Assembly (NCBI GenBank): GCA_029319145.1
Contig: CP119753.1
Location: 2,170,001-2,234,000, forward strand
Reading direction: 5' to 3'
DNA: 64,000 nucleotides
Source of the DNA: Microbacter sp. GSS18
Lineage (GTDB): Bacteria; Actinomycetota; Actinomycetes; Actinomycetales; Microbacteriaceae
The position numbers and the translations under genes are program-made. Each line of letters opens with the position of its first letter. The first letter of the stretch is position 1. Shown here piece by piece: positions 17,748 through 23,747 of the stretch. Below the pieces are notes generated by a model. That model ran no database searches. It was not told the origin of the DNA and saw only the letters and a list, made by a program, of their open reading frames with translations.

Positions 17748-17778
17748 GCGGCCCGTGCGCTGGGGACGCACGGGCCGC
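17748..17778. other. Strong 12-bp GC hairpin
   Basis: GCGGCCCGTGCG, a 7-nt spacer and the exact reverse complement CGCACGGGCCGC form a perfect 12-bp stem just beyond the 23-bp repeats. No T-run follows on either strand. It could end transcripts of the HNH gene coming from the right on the minus strand, or be a nucleoid or repeat-associated structure. Confidence 0.6.
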
Positions 17779-18062
17779 TGACCGCCAGAGAATCGCGGCT
17801 CAAGCACCCGAAGCATGGCCGGCGATGGCGGGTTTTTCAGAGCGCTGGGAAGCTCTGTGATGACAACGCTACGGACCCGCAAGCACGCTGTCTGTCGGCA
17901 CTTTGGGGGACATCGGATCGTTTCGGCTAGCTTTCATGTTCGTCGCCCCATCGGCGTTGCGTACAAGCCCGAGAGATCGCGACGCTCGCCCCGCTGCGCG
18001 GACGCCGGAACCGACGCCCCGCGCCCCACACCCCGCGCACATCCCCGCCCCGCGCCACACTG
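17779..18062. other. Non-coding stretch between the hairpin and the HNH gene
   Basis: With the repeats and hairpin this completes a 467-bp gap between two minus-strand genes. A small hairpin CAGAGC/GCTCTG occurs at 17838-17857. Short open frames here show no recognisable domain or ribosome site. I see no RNA gene. Confidence 0.4.
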
Positions 18063-19565
18063 CTACGCGGCGCGGCGGAACCTTCGCGGTGGCGGGCGCA
18101 CGCCATCCCACGCGTAGCGAAGGTGAAGTCGCCGCGGCAGCGGCAGGGGCGGCTCGCCGCCGGGTGGATGGAGTTCGAACTCATCGCTGCCGCTGCGGGT
18201 GATCCGCCACCCGCCGTGGTGCAGCGCCATGTGATGGTAGCGGCAGAGCAGGATCCCGCGATCGACGTCGGTCTTCCCGTCGGCGGCAGCCCATCCATCC
18301 ATGTGGTGCGCTTCGCAATACGACGCGGGTCGGTCGCAACTGCGCCACCGGCATCCGCCGTCGCGCACGGCGAGCGCGATCCGCTGCTTCGCCGAGAACA
18401 GACGCGATTCACGCCCCAGGTAGAGCGGATTCCCGCCGGAATCGGTGACGACCTCGGTGTAGCCGAGGTCGCAGGCTCGCCGTGCGACCAGCCACGCCGG
18501 GAGCGTCGCGCCGTCCTCTTCGAGGTGCCCGACCCCAGCGACCGATTCGGCGCTCTCGGCCATGATCACCATCCGCACGCCGGCCTGCCGAGTGCCGAAC
18601 ACCTGCTTCGCGTCGGCCAGTGCGCCCGCTCGCAGCACGTCGAGGAACAGGTCGTAGGCCAGCTGCTCGTTCGTGCGCGGGTCGGCGACGAGGTCGTCGG
18701 CCCTGCTCTTCTCGGCAGGGTCGACGAAGCGGGGCCCTCCTCGCCGGGGACGCAGACCTGCGTCCAGGATCGCGGCGGCCCACGCACCGCCCTCATCGTC
18801 GAACGAGATCGACGCGCGGCGCACGCCGTCGCCGTCGCGGTAGAGCCGGAACGATCGCCGCGCGTTGCGCTCGTCGAACCGGCGCTGCGCGCCTTCCGGG
18901 TCGAGGATGTCGCGGATCGACCGCGCCGACGTGGCGAGCTCTTCGACGGTCCGGTTCGGTGCGTCCGCGACCAGCCTCTCGACCGCCAGCGACCACGCCT
19001 CGCGCGCATCGCCGCCCGCTGATTCTGCAGGTTCGCCCAGGCCGCGCACGATCGCGTCATGCTGCGCATTGGTGATCGCGCCGAAGATCAGCGCGTCGTC
19101 GGCGGGAGCGCGCCATGCCCGCTCCATCGGCAGATCCGCGACCTGCGGCGCGATCAGCGCGTCGGCATCCTGCTCGCCGCCCGGGACCCCGGGCTCGTCC
19201 CCTCCGGCCGAATCCGTCGCGACGCCCGACACGAGCGACTCGCCGACGCGAACCGACTTCGTCGCCTCGGCCCGCGTCGAGCCGGTGATCTCCTGCACCA
19301 ACGACTCCGGCGTGCGATGCCCGCGCGTCTGCGCCGCTCCGGCGTGACCGTGGTCGCGCGTCGAGGCAGCGGCGACGACGCCCGCTGCCGTGGTTCGCAG
19401 CAGCTCGAGCGAACGGATCGCCTCGGTGACGTCGGCCATCATCTCAACCGCGGCGTCGGCGCCCAGGCCCACAACGCGCGCCGGCACTCCGGTGACATCC
19501 ACATCCTCACCGAACGTGTCTCGCACGCGGGCGATCGCCGCGTCGATATCGGTGAAAATGAGCAT
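18063..19565 (-). CDS. DUF222 / HNH endonuclease-like protein (13E12 type)
   Basis: A 500-residue protein with an amino-terminal DUF222 region and a carboxy-terminal HNH nuclease motif: RCRWRSCDRPASYCEAHH, then the downstream LCRYHHMALHH. Zinc-type cysteines and the HH/H-N-H arrangement are intact. Such proteins occur in several copies in many actinobacteria (the 13E12 repeat family of mycobacteria is one example) and are thought to be mobile or selfish, but their function is not established. It stands alone on the minus strand, and its 3' side opens into the repeat/hairpin gap. The start ATG at 19565 gives the full DUF222 amino end. Confidence 0.88.
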   Translation of the reverse strand: MLIFTDIDAAIARVRDTFGEDVDVTGVPARVVGLGADAAVEMMADVTEAIRSLELLRTTAAGVVAAASTRDHGHAGAAQTRGHRTPESLVQEITGSTRAEATKSVRVGESLVSGVATDSAGGDEPGVPGGEQDADALIAPQVADLPMERAWRAPADDALIFGAITNAQHDAIVRGLGEPAESAGGDAREAWSLAVERLVADAPNRTVEELATSARSIRDILDPEGAQRRFDERNARRSFRLYRDGDGVRRASISFDDEGGAWAAAILDAGLRPRRGGPRFVDPAEKSRADDLVADPRTNEQLAYDLFLDVLRAGALADAKQVFGTRQAGVRMVIMAESAESVAGVGHLEEDGATLPAWLVARRACDLGYTEVVTDSGGNPLYLGRESRLFSAKQRIALAVRDGGCRWRSCDRPASYCEAHHMDGWAAADGKTDVDRGILLCRYHHMALHHGGWRITRSGSDEFELHPPGGEPPLPLPRRLHLRYAWDGVRPPPRRFRRAA

Positions 19566-19636
19566 GCTTCACGCTATCGCGACCCTCAGACATTCGAAGA
19601 TATCTTCTCTATGTCGTCGGCCCGCGCGCGCCGTGC

Positions 19637-20347
19637 TCAATACGGATGCGTCACCTCGACGGTGCCCGCGATACCACGCAGGTCGTCGAGAGTCGGATAC
19701 GCCCACCGGATGAATCCGTACGGCACCTGCGCGAGCTCCGCGACGCGCTCGTGGGTCAGCTCGCCTCGCGCGATCGAATGCTGCACGGCAGCCGCGATGC
19801 GGCACTCGCGCTGGGAGCGCCGTGAAGGCCGGTCGCGGAACACCTGACCGCCGTCGGGGGTGCGCGTCGGCGGCTGGCGACGCAGTCGCACGGGCTGCCG
19901 CTCCCGCGTCTGCGCCCAGCGCCGCACGCCGTCGACATCTCGCCGCATCTGCCTGATGAGCGCGACCGTGCTGCCGAAGCGCCGCTGCGGACGCAGGTGT
20001 CGGCGCAGGTGGACGACGATCATCCGCCCGTAGAGGTCACCGGAGAAGTCGAGGAGGTGCGCCTCGAGCAGTCGCACCCCCTCGTCTCCGTAATACGTCG
20101 GCCGGTGCCCGAGCGATACCGCGGCGATGTAGCGCCGGTTCTCGACGTGGACCTCCGCGGCCCAGACGCCGTCCTCGACCCGGGTGTCCGGGCCCATGAG
20201 GAGGTTCGCGGTCGGGAATCCGAGGTCCCGTCCGCGCTGGTCGCCGACGACAACCGTCCCGACGACGGCTGCGGCGTCGCCGACGGTGTGCACCGTCGCG
20301 ACATCCGCCGGCGACGCGTCGATGTGGCCTGTTCGCGTGTTCGTCAC
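19637..20347 (-). CDS. Monofunctional riboflavin kinase with carboxy-terminal TetR-like HTH extension
   Basis: A 236-residue protein that phosphorylates riboflavin to FMN. Residues ~25-145 match the flavokinase half of RibF: GRDLGFPTANL (39-49), SLGHRPTYYG (78-87) and the E96 base in LLEAHLLDF. The FAD-synthetase half of ordinary RibF is absent. Residues ~146-180 form a basic linker. Residues ~182-226 (CRIAAAVQHSIARGELTHE, then VAELAQVPYGFIRWAYPTLDDL) follow the spacing of a TetR-type helix-turn-helix, including the closing aromatic-P-x-x-x-DL pattern. The GTG start at 20347 was chosen because the frame farther upstream only shadows the reductase gene. It is 14 nt downstream of the flavin reductase in one operon. 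It supplies FMN to the local monooxygenases; a DNA- or RNA-binding role is inference. Confidence 0.82.
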   Translation of the reverse strand: MTNTRTGHIDASPADVATVHTVGDAAAVVGTVVVGDQRGRDLGFPTANLLMGPDTRVEDGVWAAEVHVENRRYIAAVSLGHRPTYYGDEGVRLLEAHLLDFSGDLYGRMIVVHLRRHLRPQRRFGSTVALIRQMRRDVDGVRRWAQTRERQPVRLRRQPPTRTPDGGQVFRDRPSRRSQRECRIAAAVQHSIARGELTHERVAELAQVPYGFIRWAYPTLDDLRGIAGTVEVTHPY

Positions 20348-20361
20348 TGATTCCACCTGCC

Positions 20362-20910
20362 TCAGCCGATCGCGTTCAGCGAGTGGAAGCGTCGCTGGTG
20401 GTAGACCAGCGGCACGCGATCGTGGTCGACGCTCATGCCGTGCACCTGCAGGACCACGATCGTGTGGTCGCCGGCGGGTGTCGTGCTGACGATCTCGCAG
20501 TCGAGCCACATCGTCGCGTCGTCGATGAGGACCGCGCCGAGCTCGGTCTCGGTGATCGACAGGCCGGCGAAGCGGTCGCGGCTGCGCGAGGCGAGCTGCA
20601 TGCAGGCATCCGACTGGCTGTCGCCGAGGATGCTGACACCGATGCGCTCGGCGTCGCGCAGCACCGGCCACGTGCTGGAGGAGTTCTGCACCGAGAACAT
20701 CACCATCGGCGGGCTGTACGAGACGCCGGCCGAGAAGGACGTCGCGACCATGCCGACGGGACGGCCGTCGACGATAGCGCACAGCGCCGCGACACCGGAG
20801 GGGAAGCGTCCCATCGCACTGCGCACGTGCTCGGGTTCGGCGCTCATCTGGGCGCACTCTCGCACGGCCTCGGGCGTGGACGGGGACGGGGACGGGGACA
20901 GGATGGTCAT
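20362..20910 (-). CDS. Flavin reductase-like domain protein (two-component reductase)
   Basis: A 182-residue flavin reductase of the HpaC/ActVB type that uses NAD(P)H to reduce free FMN or FAD for a partner monooxygenase. Family segments are MGRFPSGVAALCAIVDGRPVGM, the ATSFSAGVSYSPPMVMFSV flavin-contact region, and DCEIVSTTPAGDHTIVV near the end. The start ATG at 20910 is favoured over upstream ATGs because GAAAGGGAG lies just before it and the family fold begins soon after. A short Ser/Pro repeat (SPSPSPS) precedes the domain. It is the first gene of the minus-strand operon with the riboflavin kinase. The upstream leader holds element A. Confidence 0.9.
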   Translation of the reverse strand: MTILSPSPSPSTPEAVRECAQMSAEPEHVRSAMGRFPSGVAALCAIVDGRPVGMVATSFSAGVSYSPPMVMFSVQNSSSTWPVLRDAERIGVSILGDSQSDACMQLASRSRDRFAGLSITETELGAVLIDDATMWLDCEIVSTTPAGDHTIVVLQVHGMSVDHDRVPLVYHQRRFHSLNAIG

Positions 20911-21021
20911 GTGCGGACTCCCTTTCGACAGCGGATGCTCGGATGGTGAGCATCGGGTCGGTAGGCGGCATGCAACGAAGCAGTCCGTCACCAGACTCGA
21001 TGCTTGCCCCCGGGGTCTTGT

Positions 21022-21066
21022 GTCCCGAGAGGGTCCACAGCGGCTCACGCTGCATCATCAGTGTGC
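21022..21066 (-). promoter_or_regulatory. Leader element A (conserved hairpin motif, copy for the minus operon)
   Basis: Read on the minus strand, this stretch matches element B at 21256-21300 on the plus strand from GCACACTGATG through TGCAGCGTGAGCCGCTGTGG and CTC. It can fold as CAGCG-loop(TGAGC)-CGCTG. The motif's ATG (minus start 21055) lies 145 nt upstream of the flavin reductase start. The frame from that ATG reads MQREPLWTL and stays open past the gene start in another frame, so RNA or DNA function is more likely than a simple leader peptide. Its presence as a pair is seen; its function is inference. Confidence 0.65.
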
Positions 21067-21255
21067 GAGACCGGGATTGCTGGTCGATCACACCGGTGTA
21101 AACGGTCGATTGCGCCGTTCCGCGGCCTCTGGAGCCGCGTGATCATGCGGCTTGCGGCGGCTCTACGCCGTGGGCGACACGATAAATCCGACGATGCCCC
21201 CGCGCCTGCACCCCGGCGTGGCCGTCCCCCTTCACACGCCCGAAACACGCGCCGG

Positions 21256-21300
21256 GCATACTGGGCATTGCAGCGTAAGCCGTTGTGGGCGCTCCGGGCC
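21256..21300 (+). promoter_or_regulatory. Leader element B (conserved hairpin motif, copy for the plus operon)
   Basis: This is the counterpart of element A in the same orientation relative to its gene: GCATACTGGGCATTG, then CAGCGTAAGCCGTTGTGG and CTC. The stem is kept as CAGCG-loop(TAAGC)-CGTTG; the C-to-T change turns a G-C pair into G-U, so pairing in RNA survives. It starts 154 nt before the FMN reductase start, with the motif's TTG 142 nt before it. CATACT at 21257-21262 resembles a -10 box, which would place a transcript start near the TTG. Confidence 0.65.
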
Positions 21301-21402
21301 AAAAGAACCTGGTGGCGTGTGGAGGAGTCGTGCGCTCCACAGCCCTGTGCGGTACGTGGTCTCACGACATCCTTCGTTCCCTGTCAATCGGTACGGATGT
21401 GA
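21268..21402 (+). CDS. Possible leader peptide upstream of the FMN reductase
   Basis: A 44-codon frame starting with TTG inside element B reads MQRKPLWALRAKRTWWRVEE and ends in a cysteine-containing, positively charged tail. Its stop is only 7 nt before the ATG of the FMN reductase, whose own ribosome site (GAGCAGCAG) is weak, so translation of the two could be coupled. The first residues resemble those of the frame at element A (MQREPLW against MQRKPLW). No known leader peptide comes to mind. This could equally be a by-product of the conserved RNA or DNA element. Confidence 0.35.
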   Translation: MQRKPLWALRAKRTWWRVEESCAPQPCAVRGLTTSFVPCQSVRM

Positions 21403-21409
21403 GCAGCAG

Positions 21410-21949
21410 ATGTCGTTGAAAGTCATGGTCGTGGTCGGCAACCCCAAGCCGGCATCCCGCACGCGCAAGGTCGCGGAGTTCCTCGTCGAGAAGCTCCTCA
21501 CGCCCGGCTCGTACGAACTCGAGGTCATCGATCTCGCCGAGTACACCGGCGAGATCTTCGCGTGGCCCTCCGAGAAGATGTCGGCGCTGAACGCCGCGGT
21601 CGCTGAGAGCGACCTCGTCGTCTTCGCGTCGCCGACCTACAAGGCGACCTACACCGGGCTTCTCAAGGCGTTCCTCGACCGGTATCCCGCGAACGGCCTG
21701 GCCGGGGTGACCGCGATCCCGGTGCACACCGGCGCGGACTTCACCCACGCCATGGGACCGACGTTCACCCTGTCTCCCCTGCTGGTGGAGCTGGGCGCGA
21801 CCGTCCCCGGCCGCGGGTTCTATCTGGCGCTCAGCCAGATGGACAAGCTCGACGAGGTCGTGGAGGCCGCCGCGGCGGAGTACACCGCGAACCTGGCCGG
21901 GCTCGCGAAGGTCGCCGGCGCCACGACACCTGCTCCCGCCCACGTCTGA
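21410..21949 (+). CDS. NAD(P)H-dependent FMN reductase (SsuE/MsuE-like)
   Basis: A 179-residue flavodoxin-fold reductase that supplies FMNH2 to LLM-type monooxygenases. The phosphate-binding loop GNPKPASRTRKVAEFL follows the first strand, and FASPTYKATYTGLLKAFLDR is the family's second flavin-contact motif. It is a different fold from the reductase at 20362, so the locus encodes two unrelated types of flavin reductase. The start ATG at 21410 is set by the beginning of the fold (LKVMVVVGNP). It is followed by the flavin reductase-domain gene, with an AAGGAGG site between them. Confidence 0.9.
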   Translation: MSLKVMVVVGNPKPASRTRKVAEFLVEKLLTPGSYELEVIDLAEYTGEIFAWPSEKMSALNAAVAESDLVVFASPTYKATYTGLLKAFLDRYPANGLAGVTAIPVHTGADFTHAMGPTFTLSPLLVELGATVPGRGFYLALSQMDKLDEVVEAAAAEYTANLAGLAKVAGATTPAPAHV

Positions 21950-21983
21950 CCGGTTGCGTCACGTAGATAAGGAGGAATCCACC

Positions 21984-22508
21984 ATGTCGCAGTCCGTCAA
22001 CACGCCCGCACCCATCGACGCTCGCCTGTTCCGAGACACCCTCGGCCACTACGCCTCGGGAATCACCATCGTCTCGGGACTCGAAGGCGACGAGCCGGTC
22101 GGCTTCACGTGCCAGTCGTTCTACTCGGTCTCCGTCGACCCGCCGCTGGTCTCCTTCAGCGTCATGAAGACGTCGACCACCTATCCGCGCATCGCCGCGG
22201 ACGGCAAGTTCGCCGTCAACGTGCTGGCGCACCACCAGGACCACATCTCCAACCAGTTCGCCCGCAAGGGAACCGACAAGTGGGCCGGTATCGACTGGCA
22301 GCCCGCGGCTTCGGGCAACCCGATCATCGCCGACACGCTCATGTGGGTCGACTGCGAGCTGTGGGCCCAGCACGAGGCCGGCGACCACCTGATCGTCATC
22401 GGCAAGGTGGTCGAGATGAGCCCCGTCGAGTGGCACACCCGCGAGCCGCTGCTCTACTTCAAGGGCGGATACCGCCACCTGCGGTCCGTCGATCAGATCG
22501 CGAGCTGA
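21984..22508 (+). CDS. Flavin reductase-like domain protein, second copy
   Basis: A 174-residue member of the flavin reductase-domain family, a paralogue of the minus-strand gene at 20362-20910. The core reads TLGHYASGITIVSGLEGDEPVGFTCQSF, then SVDPPLVSFSVMKTSTTYPRI and DCELWAQHEAGDHLIVIGKV. A strong AAGGAGG ribosome site supports the ATG at 21984. With the FMN reductase it makes a two-gene plus-strand operon. The reducing partner for LLM monooxygenases at 23748 and 7688 may be one of these three reductases; which one serves which is unknown. Confidence 0.9.
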   Translation: MSQSVNTPAPIDARLFRDTLGHYASGITIVSGLEGDEPVGFTCQSFYSVSVDPPLVSFSVMKTSTTYPRIAADGKFAVNVLAHHQDHISNQFARKGTDKWAGIDWQPAASGNPIIADTLMWVDCELWAQHEAGDHLIVIGKVVEMSPVEWHTREPLLYFKGGYRHLRSVDQIAS

Positions 22509-22579
22509 CCACAACGACGCGGTGTGCGCCCGGCTATCGTCGAGCGCACACCGCCGCCCTCCCGCCGCACACTTTTCTA

Positions 22580-22615
22580 ACGATAGGAACACTATTGTGT
22601 GCTTGGCGCTAGAAT
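22580..22615 (+). promoter_or_regulatory. Leaderless-type promoter with overlapping inverted repeat
   Basis: TAGAAT at 22610-22615 lies 7 nt before the ATG at 22623, the spacing of a leaderless actinobacterial transcript. Just upstream, ACGATAG-GAACA-CTATTGT (22580-22598) is an inverted repeat with 7-bp arms and one mismatch, in the position of a repressor site. The winged-helix part of the gene that follows is a natural candidate to bind it. Confidence 0.5.
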
Positions 22616-22622
22616 TCCACCC

Positions 22623-23237
22623 ATGGAACTGCAGCACCCGCTCGCTGTCGTCACCCCTGGCGTCGACGGACAGGTGCTGTATGCCCTGGCATCGACGGAC
22701 AGCGGCTTCACGGTCCCGCAGTTGGTCACCGTCATAGAAGACAGGTCGGCGGCGGGCATCCGGAGGTCTCTCGAGCGACTGACCGATCAGGGAATCGTGA
22801 TCCGCCAGGTCATCGGTCGAACTCAGCTCTTCTCTCTCAACGACGACCACCTCGCCGCCGGCGCCGTTCGCGAACTGGCTGCGCTGCGCTCGCAGTTCCT
22901 CGCGCGGCTGCGTGCGACGGTCGCTGATTGGCCCCACCCGCCGGTATACGCCGCGATCTACGGTTCCGCCGCGCGCGGCGACATGCGCTGGGACAGCGAC
23001 ATCGACCTCCTGCTCATCCGCCCGGACGACGCAGGAGACGAGGAGTGGACGGCTCGACTCGCAGAACTGACCTCGGCTGTCACGCGGTGGACCGGAAACG
23101 ACGCGCGGATCGTCGACATGGATGCAGACGAGGCATCGGCACGACATGACACGGCCTTCGTTCACAACATCGTGCGTGACGCCGTGGTGTTCGCAGGCCG
23201 AGACGATTGGCTCGAGCGGGCGGGACAGGGAGCATGA
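22623..23237 (+). CDS. Winged-helix / minimal nucleotidyltransferase fusion (MNT component)
   Basis: A 204-residue two-part protein. Residues ~15-80 look like an ArsR/MarR-type winged helix (LYALASTDSGFTVPQLV, RSLERLTDQGIVIRQ). Residues ~115-190 are a minimal nucleotidyltransferase with the signature GSAARGDMRW and DSDID, the GS-x10-DxD pattern that binds metal and NTP. MNT proteins paired with HEPN proteins form toxin-antitoxin systems in which the MNT can modify the HEPN toxin with AMP. The next gene is a HEPN-like protein overlapping by 4 nt (ATGA at 23234). A leaderless promoter and dyad suggest autoregulation. Confidence 0.85.
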   Translation: MELQHPLAVVTPGVDGQVLYALASTDSGFTVPQLVTVIEDRSAAGIRRSLERLTDQGIVIRQVIGRTQLFSLNDDHLAAGAVRELAALRSQFLARLRATVADWPHPPVYAAIYGSAARGDMRWDSDIDLLLIRPDDAGDEEWTARLAELTSAVTRWTGNDARIVDMDADEASARHDTAFVHNIVRDAVVFAGRDDWLERAGQGA

Positions 23238-23623
23238 CCCCGCGGGCGAGCCGCACGGCGCCGTGCTCCGCAGCGGAGCGAGACGGACGTCGAGCACGGG
23301 CCGAAGAGTTCTGGCAGTCCGCCGAGGACCTGCGCGAACTCGACGAAGGTTCGAATGCCGTGCTGTCGCTCTACGTCCTCGCCGGTATCGCCGCGTCCGA
23401 TGTGGTGTGCTGCGCGCGGCTGGGCGAGTATTCGCGGTCCGAGAATCATGCCGACGCGATCGACCTGCTCCGGCGGGCCGACCGCTCGCTCGTGCCGGCC
23501 CTCCAGCGGCTGCTCAGCAGGAAGAGCGAGTCGGCCTACGGTGTGGCGCCGATATCTGCGACGCGGGTCACCGAAGCCCGCAACGCCGCCGACAAGCTGG
23601 TCCGTGCGGCGCGACGCGCCTAA
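23234..23623 (+). CDS. HEPN-domain protein, partner of the MNT gene
   Basis: A 129-residue, largely helical protein after a short basic amino end. The stretch LSLYVLAGIAASDVVCCARLGEYSRSENHADAIDLLRR resembles HEPN-domain proteins next to nucleotidyltransferases. The catalytic Rx4-6H motif of RNase-type HEPN toxins is not obvious: the nearest is R-S-E-N-H with only three residues between. It may therefore be a non-nuclease HEPN or use a variant motif. It overlaps the MNT gene by 4 nt and is clearly its operon partner. The pairing is seen; toxin activity is inference. Confidence 0.7.
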   Translation: MTPRASRTAPCSAAERDGRRARAEEFWQSAEDLRELDEGSNAVLSLYVLAGIAASDVVCCARLGEYSRSENHADAIDLLRRADRSLVPALQRLLSRKSESAYGVAPISATRVTEARNAADKLVRAARRA

Positions 23624-23747
23624 GAAGCGTCCGAGCGCCTCGTCACCTCGCCGAAACAGGCCCCGCCTACGGTTGACCTGCTCGCTCCATCCGCCAGGGC
23701 CGTCGCGTGGGGCGCGAGCGAGATCCGACGAAAGATGGAGCACACGG

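Noticed and set aside
20911..21409. FMN riboswitch (RFN element)
   Set aside because: The flavin context invites it, but I do not find the conserved multi-helix RFN core in either leader; the shared A/B motif is different and shorter.
18063..23623. Anti-phage defence island
   Set aside because: The HNH protein and MNT/HEPN pair could suggest it, but no restriction, CBASS, Thoeris, BREX or similar gene accompanies them; the HNH protein is of the common 13E12 type.
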